A stretch of 64,000 bases of DNA from an uncultured Geobacteraceae bacterium (GTDB lineage Bacteria; Desulfobacterota; Desulfuromonadia; Geobacterales; Pseudopelobacteraceae): positions 1 through 64,000 of the forward strand of contig CAIUSO010000071.1 of assembly GCA_903901875.1 (NCBI GenBank). The letters are read 5' to 3'. Below, in pieces: positions 9,239 to 18,092 of this stretch (positions are counted from its first letter, which is position 1; every line of letters begins with the position of its first letter). The position numbers and the translations under genes are program-made. The notes under the pieces were generated by a model. That model was not told where the DNA came from, did not search any database, and worked only from the letters and a program-made list of their open reading frames with translations.

Positions 9239-10696
9239 CTAAATCCCCGCTCCGGAGTTATAGGCAACCGGTACGCTATGCTCGTAATGGTGATAGTAGC
9301 CCACCTCGACATTTTCCAGGACGCCGATGGCGTCGTCGGTCAGTACGGCTGCGGAGAAGTAGAGCGACAGCAGGTATGAGGCCACACCCAGGTTGTCCAG
9401 TCCCATCAGCCGGGCCGACAGGCTCGGGGAAATTTCCCCCGGAATTCCCTGCTGATGGAGTCCTACTACCCCCTGGTCTTCTTCGCCGACCCGGATCAAC
9501 AGGATATTGGTGGTGCCGAGCCATTGATTGTGGGCATAGCGGCTCTTCACTTCGAGCTTGTCGGACGGGATCAGCGGAATACCGCGCCAGAGTATTACCG
9601 GCGTGCCAAACACCGTCGTCGTATTCGGTGGAACGCCGCGCCAGGTGCATTCCCGCTCAAATGCGGCAATGGCTTTCGGGTGTGCCAGGAAGAAGGCCGG
9701 TTTTTTCCAGACCAGTGCCAGCAGTTCATCAAGGTCATCGGGGGTCGGAGCACCATAGCGTGCGCTGATCCGGTGGGAAGGATGAACCGAGTGGAGCAGG
9801 CCGTAGTTCTTATTGTTGATCAGCTCCCATTCCTGTCGCTCCTTGATCCCTTCAATGGTCAGGCGGAGCTGTTCTTCCAGCTGGTTGTACGGATTATTGT
9901 AGAGATCGGAGACACGGGTATGGACACGTACCACCGTCTGCACGGCGCTGAGGGAATACTCGCGGGGGGTTGCCGAATAATCGACAAAGGTTTCCGGGAT
10001 AATGACGTTTTCCGCCAGACCGGAGACAAGATCGATATTTCGCTCGCCATATTTATTGACCGCCGCCAGCAGTTCCAGATGCTCCTCAACCGCCTTGGTA
10101 AATTCCTGTTTCAAGCCGGAATTCTTACTGAGCAGGGCATCCAGATCGGTACGGGACAGTGTCAGCAGTACGCATGGGTTAATGGTGCGAATGGTGACAT
10201 CCGATGGTTTGTCCGACACCAGGTCAGCCTCACCGAAATATTCCCCCTCACTCAACAGGGCAATACGGAGATCGCTGCCATGGACCCCTTTGCTCAGTAC
10301 TTCCACCTGTCCCTGGGCAATCACAAAGAACTTGTTACGGTCCTTTCCTTCGGTTACCAGGGTGTTACCCAGAGTGACATTTTCGGTTTTAAAGCTTGCC
10401 GCAATCTTGCCGATGATGCCGTCGGAAAGTTTAGCAAAGAGCGGTACACTTCGAAGAGCCTGGGGCGCAAAGGTTGCCACGCTGTCGGTCAGAGTAAACT
10501 CGACCCGCTCTGCGGTGGGAAGCTCAACTCTGGTACGGTTTACCCGGTAGGTACCCCCCTCAACGTGAACCCAGGGGAGCAGGTTGAGCAGGTGGCGCGG
10601 GGTTATTGAAGCGAGTTGGGGTGCTGTTTTAGTGGTGCTGGCAAGGTTCCTGGCCACCGATGTGGTAACGCTGCGTTGAATGAGATTGTCTGCCAT
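9239..10696 (-). CDS. Family 2B-type encapsulin shell protein (HK97 fold with inserted cNMP-binding domain)
   Basis: ARNLASTTKTAPQLASITPRHLLNLLPWVHVEGGTYRVNR, cNMP-like domain ~residues 85-205 (LFAKLSDGIIGKIA...GEYFGEADLVSDKPSDVTIRT), capsid part through VEVGYYHHYEHSVPVAYNSGAGI. Confidence 0.88.
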   Translation of the reverse strand: MADNLIQRSVTTSVARNLASTTKTAPQLASITPRHLLNLLPWVHVEGGTYRVNRTRVELPTAERVEFTLTDSVATFAPQALRSVPLFAKLSDGIIGKIAASFKTENVTLGNTLVTEGKDRNKFFVIAQGQVEVLSKGVHGSDLRIALLSEGEYFGEADLVSDKPSDVTIRTINPCVLLTLSRTDLDALLSKNSGLKQEFTKAVEEHLELLAAVNKYGERNIDLVSGLAENVIIPETFVDYSATPREYSLSAVQTVVRVHTRVSDLYNNPYNQLEEQLRLTIEGIKERQEWELINNKNYGLLHSVHPSHRISARYGAPTPDDLDELLALVWKKPAFFLAHPKAIAAFERECTWRGVPPNTTTVFGTPVILWRGIPLIPSDKLEVKSRYAHNQWLGTTNILLIRVGEEDQGVVGLHQQGIPGEISPSLSARLMGLDNLGVASYLLSLYFSAAVLTDDAIGVLENVEVGYYHHYEHSVPVAYNSGAGI

Positions 10697-10719
10697 GTGT
10701 TGTCTCCTTTAATGTGGTG

Positions 10720-10947
10720 TTACGGCTTTTTGATGGTAATTTTATGGATGTTATCGCGGACGTGAACCGATTCCAGTACCTGGTATCCCTGTTCCGTGGC
10801 GGTGCGTGGTACGTTGTCCAGCGGCTCACCGGCAGCCAGAAGTATCTCGGTGATGTCTCCCGGTTCCAGTTGTTCAAGGTGAAGTTTCGCCTTCACGAAT
10901 GTCATGGGACAACGCTCTTTGGTGATGTCGAGATTGAATGTGCTCAT
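10720..10947 (-). CDS. TusA-like sulfurtransferase family protein
   Basis: MSTFNLDITKERCPMTFVKAKLHLEQL. Confidence 0.85.
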   Translation of the reverse strand: MSTFNLDITKERCPMTFVKAKLHLEQLEPGDITEILLAAGEPLDNVPRTATEQGYQVLESVHVRDNIHKITIKKP

Positions 10948-11423
10948 ATGAACAGTGTCTGACCTCCTTTTGAAAGTTCCAGGAAGGAAGCGACGCCAAG
11001 GACATCTTTCACTTCCGGTATAAAATCATCTTTGGTTAATCCCAACACATGCATGGCCATTTCACAGGCAAAAAAGTTGACCCGCAGTGCCTTAGAAGCA
11101 TCAAACAGCTCCTCCAGGGTTGCCACATTTTTTCCCTTCATCATGCCGGTCATCAGGATCGGGCTTAAACCACCAAAATTAAGTCGACTGAGTGGCAGGC
11201 TCTTTCGTCCGCCGAGCAGGAAGTTGAAAAACCGGGCCAGAAAACCGCTGCCGATAAAACGGTGACTGGTGACCTTCTTGATGCTGTTCAGCCCCCAGAA
11301 GGTAAAGAAAATGTTCACTTCATATCCCACTGCTGCCGCACCGGATGCCAGGGTGAATACTGCGATTACTTTATCAAAATCCCCACTCATGCTTATGATG
11401 GATAGTTTATTTTTCTCTGCCAT
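10944..11423 (-). CDS. DsrE/DsrF-like family protein
   Basis: VIAVFTLASGAAAVGYEVNIFFTFWGLNSIKK ... KALRVNFFACEMAMHVLGL, overlaps the tusA start by 4 nt. Confidence 0.85.
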   Translation of the reverse strand: MAEKNKLSIISMSGDFDKVIAVFTLASGAAAVGYEVNIFFTFWGLNSIKKVTSHRFIGSGFLARFFNFLLGGRKSLPLSRLNFGGLSPILMTGMMKGKNVATLEELFDASKALRVNFFACEMAMHVLGLTKDDFIPEVKDVLGVASFLELSKGGQTLFI

Positions 11424-11452
11424 TGGTGCCTCCTTGCCGTGCTATACGGATA

Positions 11453-11579
11453 AAAAAAGAGGTCAAGGATAGAGAGCAGACTCGCTCTTTCCTTGACCTC
11501 CAGTTTTCTGGTCAGTCTCAGTTTGTGTGAGGGGGTGATACGGGAGCAAGTGCTCCCAGTGGTACGTTTTACTGGGGTG
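11453..11579 (-). promoter_or_regulatory. Structured 5' leader ending in an intrinsic terminator-like hairpin upstream of dsrE-tusA-encapsulin
   Basis: Minus strand: CCCAGT..ACTGGG, GGGAGC-ACTT-GCTCCC, GACCAGAAAACTGG, then AGGTCAAGGA..TCCTTGACCT + T7. Confidence 0.7.
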
Positions 11580-11637
11580 AAAATAACAAACGGAGCATGC
11601 CCTGTCAATAAAAAATTGTTTATCTATATTTTTTATA
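11580..11637 (-). promoter_or_regulatory. Predicted promoter plus upstream motif for the dsrE-tusA-encapsulin operon
   Basis: Minus strand: TATAAAAAATATAGATA, 12 nt, TTGACA (11603-11608), 17 nt, TATTTT (11580-11585). Confidence 0.65.
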
Positions 11638-12186
11638 TTATTTAGTTGTGCCTTTCTGGTATATGGCACTTATGGCATGGGTCCGATAATAATGACTGAT
11701 ACGCTGGAGTCCATGGGGATTCAGGAGTAAATCCAACTCGTGGTGGGTCAGCGTTTTTGAACATTCATCGCAGGAGAAAAAGTCTCTGCAGGTTGGGTCG
11801 CATCGTTCGCTCAGCTGGCGGCAGCGGACCTCCATCAATAAATAGCCGCCCGGTTTCAGATTGCGTACCACATTGTCAAGATATGCGCGGCGGTCATTGC
11901 TTTCCATAATGATATTGAATACATAGGTGGAGAGCACCAGATCGACATTGAGTTGTGAGGTGGGAAGCTCGTCGGTCGCCATCAGGCGCTCCACAACGGG
12001 GCCACCGGTCCTGCTCTTCAAGCGTGCTACCTGCTCCGGAAGGTCTGCGGCGTAGACCATGAAGCCATGTTTTTCCAGATAGAGCGCATTGCGCATGGTG
12101 CCGGTTCCGTAATCAAGCACCGTTGTTGCCGAGTTCTTTTTAAAAAATGAACGGTATCTTTTAACGCTTTCAGCGACTGTGGCCAT
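11638..12186 (-). CDS. Class I SAM-dependent methyltransferase
   Basis: ATTVLDYGTGTMRNALYLEKHGFMVYAADLPEQ, VDLVLSTYVFNII. Confidence 0.8.
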   Translation of the reverse strand: MATVAESVKRYRSFFKKNSATTVLDYGTGTMRNALYLEKHGFMVYAADLPEQVARLKSRTGGPVVERLMATDELPTSQLNVDLVLSTYVFNIIMESNDRRAYLDNVVRNLKPGGYLLMEVRCRQLSERCDPTCRDFFSCDECSKTLTHHELDLLLNPHGLQRISHYYRTHAISAIYQKGTTK

Positions 12187-12228
12187 GGGGGATTCTCCTG
12201 ATAACTGTATCTGTCTGTTCTTGCGGTG

Positions 12229-13095
12229 TTAAATTGCCGCTCCATCCGAAACCAGTCCATTCTCAAGTACGTTGATCCTCTCCGCCCAATCAAGACGCCA
12301 CTCGCTTAACCGCTCCGTGGATAAGGGGAAAGGCTGATTTCGGGATGAAGGCACCTCGGTGGCGTCTACAATCTGGTTAGCCAGTCTCCGGTAATAGTAT
12401 GACTGGTTCGATTTTGGCCGGGCCTCGATTACGGTTGTGCCATACAGTTCAGATTGCCGTACCGTTGCAGAACGGGGAATCTTGCCGATGGGCCTGACAT
12501 TGGTATGGTAGGCAAAGTCATTGGCAAATGCCTCTTCAAAGGAACTGGAAATGTTATTCAAAATCAGTCCACCCAGGGGAAGTGACCTGCCATATTCCCT
12601 GTCATATCCTCCCAGGAACCGGAATATGTCGTTTGCCTTCTGTAATGCTTTCAGGTCGGCAGAGGTAATGACAAAAAGCAGCTCCAATCCTACTTCATCG
12701 ACGATGGCTTTCAGTGTGCCGTTCGAACCGTCACCCGGTACATCAAACAATATAAAATCCGGTTTCCACTCAGAAAAAGCCCCCTCAGCGTGCAGTCTCT
12801 TCAAATTCGAAACTGCTCCTGAAGTTGTGTCAACTCCATGGAGTTCTACGCATCCCGCACCTTTGAAACCTGAAATAACGGTTTTTTTCAGGATAGAAGC
12901 AGGGAGAGTGCTCACTTCATGTGACACTGCCGACGGCACGGAAGGATCCAGTAATTGAGAGCAAGAGTCTGCGTCCGGGGAGCAGCCCACCATGAGCACA
13001 CGAAACCCTGCCTCAGTGAGTGCTGCCGTTATATTGGAGACCACTGTTGTTGTGCCAACTCCGTTTTTGCCAAGAAATGCGATATGGTGTGCCAT
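12229..13095 (-). CDS. Divergent NifH/ParA-like P-loop protein
   Basis: MAHHIAFLGKNGVGTTTVVSNITAALTEAGFRVLMVGCSPDADSCSQLL aligns with the NifH N-terminus; PDFILFDVPGDGSNG matches NifH YDVLGDVVCGG. Confidence 0.75.
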   Translation of the reverse strand: MAHHIAFLGKNGVGTTTVVSNITAALTEAGFRVLMVGCSPDADSCSQLLDPSVPSAVSHEVSTLPASILKKTVISGFKGAGCVELHGVDTTSGAVSNLKRLHAEGAFSEWKPDFILFDVPGDGSNGTLKAIVDEVGLELLFVITSADLKALQKANDIFRFLGGYDREYGRSLPLGGLILNNISSSFEEAFANDFAYHTNVRPIGKIPRSATVRQSELYGTTVIEARPKSNQSYYYRRLANQIVDATEVPSSRNQPFPLSTERLSEWRLDWAERINVLENGLVSDGAAI

Positions 13096-13117
13096 GACTT
13101 TCTCTTCTCTCTGAATT

Positions 13118-13196
13118 AGTGCTGAAAAAATCAAGGCCGGAAAAGAACATCGTTATGATGTCTTAACCGGCCTCCAGTTTTTCTGGTCAGCGGGGT
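13118..13196 (-). promoter_or_regulatory. Leader hairpin plus terminator-like stem upstream of the NifH-like gene
   Basis: Minus strand: CTGACCAGAAAAACTGGAGGCCGG...CCGGCCTTGATTTTTT. Confidence 0.65.
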
Positions 13197-13212
13197 AAAA
13201 GTTAGGGTCTTC

Positions 13213-13395
13213 CTAGATGCCACTCCCGTCTATATGACTGGAACGATTAATGCGTATTTTTTCGTTTTTCTCTATCTGAATTACCCTTCCATCCTGCACG
13301 ACCAGGCTAACCGTACCAAAGCGGATGGTTTCGAGCGCGTCACGAATCAGCAGCTCAAGCTCTTTATTCCAATATTCCGTCGCGTTACTACTCAT
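13213..13395 (-). CDS. YezD-like (DUF2292) small protein
   Basis: 60 aa: ALETIRFGTVSLVVQDGRVIQIEKNEKIRI. Confidence 0.75.
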   Translation of the reverse strand: MSSNATEYWNKELELLIRDALETIRFGTVSLVVQDGRVIQIEKNEKIRINRSSHIDGSGI

Positions 13396-13431
13396 GAGCA
13401 GGTTCCTTTAATCTATAAACTACTATAACTA

Positions 13432-13460
13432 TAGATAATACATAAAATTAACATTGTCAA
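13432..13460 (-). promoter_or_regulatory. Predicted sigma70-type promoter of the yezD-like gene
   Basis: TTGACA (13455-13460), 17 nt, TATCTA (13432-13437) on the minus strand. Confidence 0.5.
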
Positions 13461-13548
13461 GCATTTTTTGCAGGGTACAGGAGCCTATCGGACGGATGCC
13501 AGGCCTTCATTGTGGCTCAAACTGATGCACTCGACAAAAAGCAGACAA

Positions 13549-13660
13549 GTCCCCTCCCCAGGAGGGGGAGGGGTAGGGAGGGGACGTTTTCTGATGTTAT
13601 CTCAATAAGATGCAAAAAATCCCCCCTCCTGACCTCCCCCCGCTTGGGGGAGGAAATTAC
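13549..13660. repeat. G/C-tract palindromic intergenic repeats
   Basis: GTCCCCTCCC..GGGAGGGGAC, and a second CCCCCC-type palindrome nearby. Confidence 0.6.
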
Positions 13661-13692
13661 TTTTTGCGAGAGCATCCTGGGTGAGGTTATAA

Positions 13693-13738
13693 AAAACACA
13701 AAACCCGTAAGGGGAGCAGATACATCGCCCTACGGGTA
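13693..13738 (-). terminator. Intrinsic terminator downstream of rnhA
   Basis: Minus strand ACCCGTAGGGCG...CCTTACGGGTTTTGTGTTTTTT. Confidence 0.55.
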
Positions 13739-13770
13739 ATTGATAAGAAGTTAATTGTGTTGAACCGGAC

Positions 13771-14214
13771 TTACGTCGGGATTCCCTCTCTGGCCAACTG
13801 ATCACAACGCTCATTTTCGGCGTGTCCGGCGTGCCCCCGCACCCATTTCCATTGCACCGAATGGCAAGAGGTGAGACCCAGGAGCAGTTCCCACAGGTCC
13901 CGGTTGACAACCGGTTCTTTCTTGCTGTTGATCCATCCTTTCCGTTGCCAGCCGCCAATCCATTCCGTCATCCCCTTAACCAGATACTGGGAATCGGTGG
14001 TAATAATGACACTGCTGGGGCGTTTTAAAAGGCGGAGTGCTTCAATGGCGGCGGTCATCTCCATGCGATTGTTGGTGGTGTTGGCACTGCCCCCATTCAA
14101 TTCTTTTACCAGTTTTCCATAGCGGAGGATCGCCCCGTATCCCCCCGGTCCCGGATTGCCACTGCAGGCTCCATCGCAGAAGATCTCAACAACCTGTTCT
14201 TTACTTTCCGGCAT
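13771..14214 (-). CDS. rnhA: Ribonuclease HI
   Basis: [58 protein letters not shown]. Confidence 0.95.
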   Translation of the reverse strand: MPESKEQVVEIFCDGACSGNPGPGGYGAILRYGKLVKELNGGSANTTNNRMEMTAAIEALRLLKRPSSVIITTDSQYLVKGMTEWIGGWQRKGWINSKKEPVVNRDLWELLLGLTSCHSVQWKWVRGHAGHAENERCDQLAREGIPT

Positions 14215-14854
14215 CGATGCTCCTCTCTTCGGCCAGTAGCCGTGCGATGGCCTCCATAACCCGCTCCACAATCAGCAGGTGTGTTTCTTTGCAATCCTCT
14301 CGCAGAAACAGGTCGCTAAATTCCAGTGGGGGGCCGAACACAACGGCGGCTTTCTGACCGAAACCGGGGAATTTCCAGTGGTTGATACCGACCAGGGCGG
14401 TTGGTATGACGGCCGGTCGGGTGTCGTAAATAATCTTGCCTACGCCCCGGTTACCGCTCCCCAGCTGTCCATCTTTATGGCGGGTCCCCTCGGGGAAGAG
14501 CATGACCTTCTGGTCCAGCAGCAGGTCATTGAGTGTGCGTCCTGCTCTCATATCCCGCTTTCGTTTAACCGGAAAGGCACCCCATGAGGTGTACAGCAGG
14601 CGTTGAAACATCTTAGTAAATAATTCTTCCTTGGCGGGTGCCCAGACCATCTGGAGAGGGTTGTGCCGTATCACTGCCCAGGGGAGAAAGATCGTATCAT
14701 ATGCCGAAATATGATTGGATGTGATGAGCACCGGGCCCGAACGGGGGATGTTTTCACTTCCTTTGATGACAAAGCTGTTCAACAGCGACGCATAAATTCC
14801 GATCACATAGACGGAAAACGTCACCCAACAACGTTGAAAAATGGATGCCTTCAC
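14201..14854 (-). CDS. plsC: 1-acyl-sn-glycerol-3-phosphate acyltransferase
   Basis: [14 protein letters not shown] and [10 protein letters not shown]. Confidence 0.88.
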   Translation of the reverse strand: MKASIFQRCWVTFSVYVIGIYASLLNSFVIKGSENIPRSGPVLITSNHISAYDTIFLPWAVIRHNPLQMVWAPAKEELFTKMFQRLLYTSWGAFPVKRKRDMRAGRTLNDLLLDQKVMLFPEGTRHKDGQLGSGNRGVGKIIYDTRPAVIPTALVGINHWKFPGFGQKAAVVFGPPLEFSDLFLREDCKETHLLIVERVMEAIARLLAEERSIDAGK

Positions 14855-15003
14855 ACGACTCCTTCGCTACTCGTCTGTCTCATGTTTCAGGTCATCATAT
14901 CACACCGGGACCATTGAGGCAATATTCCACCGACGATGCATTACATCTTGCAATACAGTGCGGTCTGGTATAGGAAGAGACCATACGCGGAGATTGTGAT
15001 GTT

Positions 15004-15351
15004 ATGATTGTATTTGCCGTCAGCGAAGAGAAAAACAGGTGGCTTCAGCAGAAAATGGCCGAGCTGCAGGTGCGTGAAGAGGACCTGCAGGAGAGTTTTG
15101 TCCGCTCTTCGGGAAATGGCGGACAACACGTCAACAAAACATCAAGTTGTGTGCAGGTGAAGCATCTGCCGAGCGGCATTCAGGTGACCTGCATGCGGGA
15201 GCGGAGCCAGTCGGTCAACCGGTTTCTTGCCCGCCGTGAGCTGCTTGAACGGATTGAGGCCGCTTCCGGTGTGGTCACCAAAGAAATGAAACGTATTGCC
15301 AGGTTGCGCAAGCAGAAAGACCGCCGAAGACGGCGGGCTACGTCTGCTTAG
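15004..15351 (+). CDS. RF-1 domain (GGQ) peptidyl-tRNA hydrolase-like protein, ArfB-type
   Basis: SFVRSSGNGGQHVNKTSSCVQVKHLPSGI, basic C-terminus. Confidence 0.8.
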   Translation: MIVFAVSEEKNRWLQQKMAELQVREEDLQESFVRSSGNGGQHVNKTSSCVQVKHLPSGIQVTCMRERSQSVNRFLARRELLERIEAASGVVTKEMKRIARLRKQKDRRRRRATSA

Positions 15352-18092
15352 TGGGCCTCACTCCAGTTGACTCCGTAATTGATATCCACCTTGAGGGGAA
15401 TTCGGAGATCTACGGCCCGCTCCATCTCTTCTTTCACAAGCAGTTCCACGGCTATTAACTCCTCCTCAGGTATCTCCAGCACCAGTTCGTCGTGAACCTG
15501 CATGATCAGGCGGCTGTTGAGCCGTTCACGGCCGAGTCGTTCCCATACCCGGATCATTGCCGCTTTAATAATGTCGGCGGCTGAGCCCTGAATGGGGTAG
15601 TTGATGGCGTTACGACGGGCAAAGGCCAGGGTGTTACCGTTGGAACTATGGATGTCAGGAATGGGGAGACGTCGTCCCAGAATTGTTGTCACCGCGCCGT
15701 GCTCTTCTGCCTGCCGGATGCAGGAATCAAGATAGGCCATGGCACCGCTATGACGTTCCCGGTAGGCGGCAATGAATTCTTCGGCGGTTTTCCGGGCAAT
15801 GCCAAGTTGCTTTGCCAGGGAAAAAGCTCCTTGGCCGTAGATGATGCCAAAGTTAATGGTTTTGGCCTGACGGCGCATTTCGGGAGTGACCATTTCCGGG
15901 AATAACCCGAAAATTTCGGCAGCGGTCCGGGTATGGATATCCTCATCATTGGCAAAGGCGTGACAAAATACCTTGTCTTCCGATACATGGGCCAGCACAC
16001 GGAGCTCGATCTGGGAGTAGTCGGCCGAGAGGATGACATGGCCGGGGGGGGCGATAAAGGCGTGGCGGATACGGCGGCCATCTTCGCTCCGGATCGGGAT
16101 GTTTTGCAAATTCGGCTCCGAAGAAGAGAGTCTCCCGGTATTGGTGACAGTCTGGTTATATGAGGTGTGAACCCGACCGGTGCGTGGGTTGACCAGGCGG
16201 GGGAGGGCATCCGTATAGGTTGATTTCAGCTTGGCCATACTCCGGTATTCGAGAATGAGTCTGCCGATTTCGTGTTCTTCTGCCAGGGCCGTCAATACTT
16301 CATTGTCAGTGGACCAGCCGGTTTTCCCCTTTGTCTTTTTCGCACTTTTCAGCCCCATCTTTTCAAAAAGAACCTCCCCCAATTGTTTGGGAGAGTTGAG
16401 ATTGAACGGTACCCCGGCAACCGTAAAGACCTGTTGTTCAAGCAGTCCCATCCGTCCGGAAAAATCGGCGGACAGGCTGTCCAGCAGGGGGGAGTCCAGC
16501 AGTACCCCCTTGTTTTCCATTTCGGCCAGAATCGTCACCAACGGCATTTCCACGGAGCGAAACAGCGGTTCAGCTCCCCGTTCGTCCAGCAGGGGTGAGA
16601 ACCTGCGGTAGAGCAGCCAGGTGGCATCGGCATCTTCCGCCCCATAACGGGCGGCAGTGGCAATGTCAACCTGGGAAAAATTAAGTTGTTCCTTGCCGCT
16701 GCCGGTTACCTCCCGATAGCTGATCATCTTATGTCCCAGATGTTCCTGCGCCAACGCATCCAGACCATGTCCCTGCCGAGACGGATTAAGCAGATAGGAC
16801 GCGACCATGGTGTCAAACCAGACACCACCGACGATGATGGAGTAATTGGCCAGCACCTGCATGTCAAATTTAATGTTTTGGCCAACCTTGCGGAGATTGG
16901 AACTCTCCAGCAGGGGGCGAAGACGTTCTAAAACGTCCTGCCGGGGGAGTTGGTCTGGGGCGAGTAGGTATCCGTCTTCTTCGGCCGGTTGGCTGGCGAA
17001 GAGGGTGCCGAAGTCGGCAGCGGGGGAGGGGGAGGCGGTCACATGGCCGACCGGAATATACCATGCCTCATGGTCCCTGAAGGAAAAGGACAGCCCGACT
17101 ATGTGTGCCATGCGGGGATCTAGATCGGTAGTTTCAAGGTCAAAGGCGCATTCTTCCACGTGGCTCAATTCGGCAATGAACCGATCCAGCTGCTCCGGTG
17201 TGGTAATGGTATGGTACGCTTCGGTTGAAAGTGTGGAGTGGGCGGTCAGTTCCTTGATGAGGGTGGTGAAGCCGAACTTTTTGAAAAAAGCGTTGAGAGT
17301 TTCCTGGTCGGGCTCCCGGCTATGGAGGCTTTCGGGAGGGACCTCCAGGGGAACATTGCACTCAATCGTTGCAAGTCGCCGGGAGAGCAGTGCCTGATCA
17401 CGGAATTCCCTCAGTTTCTCTCCAATCTTCCCCTTAACTTCGCCCGCACGCTCCAATAGCCGGTCCAGGGAGCCGAACTCCTGAATCAGTTTGGTGGCGG
17501 TCTTCTCACCAATGCCAGGGACTCCGGGGATATTGTCGGAAGTATCTCCGGCCAGCCCCAGGATGTCGATAACCAGTTCCGGCCCAACGCCGAATCGCTC
17601 CACCACATCGGCTATGCCTGAAGCTTTTCCCTTCATCGTATCAAGCAGGGTGACCCGGTCGGTGACTATCTGCATCAAATCTTTGTCGCCGGTTACCACT
17701 ACTACGTTTCCTCCCTCTGCGGCAAAGCGACCGGCCAGGGTACCAATGAGGTCATCGGCTTCAAAGCCGGGCAGTTCCAGTGTCGCTATGTTGAAGGCCC
17801 GCACCACTTCGCGGATCGGCTCCATCTGTACCCGCAGGTCATCGGGCATTGCCACACGATTGGCCTTATATTCCGGGTACATTTCGGTCCGAAACGTCGT
17901 ACGTCCGGCATCAAATACCACGGCCACCCGGGTCGGTTCATGCTCTTTCAGCAGCTTCAGCAGCATCTGGATGAATCCGTAGATGGCATTGGTCGGATGG
18001 CCGCTGGGGGAGGAGAGGTGGCGTATTGCAAAATAGGCCCGGTAGATGTAGGAAGAGCCATCAACCAGATAGAGTGTAGAGTCCTTATTCAT
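15348..18092 (-). CDS. polA: DNA polymerase I
   Basis: MNKDSTLYLVDGSSYIYRAYFAIR; DYSQIELRVLAHVSED; QVHDELVLEIPEEE. Confidence 0.96.
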   Translation of the reverse strand: MNKDSTLYLVDGSSYIYRAYFAIRHLSSPSGHPTNAIYGFIQMLLKLLKEHEPTRVAVVFDAGRTTFRTEMYPEYKANRVAMPDDLRVQMEPIREVVRAFNIATLELPGFEADDLIGTLAGRFAAEGGNVVVVTGDKDLMQIVTDRVTLLDTMKGKASGIADVVERFGVGPELVIDILGLAGDTSDNIPGVPGIGEKTATKLIQEFGSLDRLLERAGEVKGKIGEKLREFRDQALLSRRLATIECNVPLEVPPESLHSREPDQETLNAFFKKFGFTTLIKELTAHSTLSTEAYHTITTPEQLDRFIAELSHVEECAFDLETTDLDPRMAHIVGLSFSFRDHEAWYIPVGHVTASPSPAADFGTLFASQPAEEDGYLLAPDQLPRQDVLERLRPLLESSNLRKVGQNIKFDMQVLANYSIIVGGVWFDTMVASYLLNPSRQGHGLDALAQEHLGHKMISYREVTGSGKEQLNFSQVDIATAARYGAEDADATWLLYRRFSPLLDERGAEPLFRSVEMPLVTILAEMENKGVLLDSPLLDSLSADFSGRMGLLEQQVFTVAGVPFNLNSPKQLGEVLFEKMGLKSAKKTKGKTGWSTDNEVLTALAEEHEIGRLILEYRSMAKLKSTYTDALPRLVNPRTGRVHTSYNQTVTNTGRLSSSEPNLQNIPIRSEDGRRIRHAFIAPPGHVILSADYSQIELRVLAHVSEDKVFCHAFANDEDIHTRTAAEIFGLFPEMVTPEMRRQAKTINFGIIYGQGAFSLAKQLGIARKTAEEFIAAYRERHSGAMAYLDSCIRQAEEHGAVTTILGRRLPIPDIHSSNGNTLAFARRNAINYPIQGSAADIIKAAMIRVWERLGRERLNSRLIMQVHDELVLEIPEEELIAVELLVKEEMERAVDLRIPLKVDINYGVNWSEAH

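Noticed and set aside
13549-13660. Possible CRISPR-like or structured array in the G/C-tract repeats
   Set aside because: No regular repeat-spacer periodicity; looks like ordinary palindromic intergenic repeats. I saw no CRISPR array anywhere in the window.
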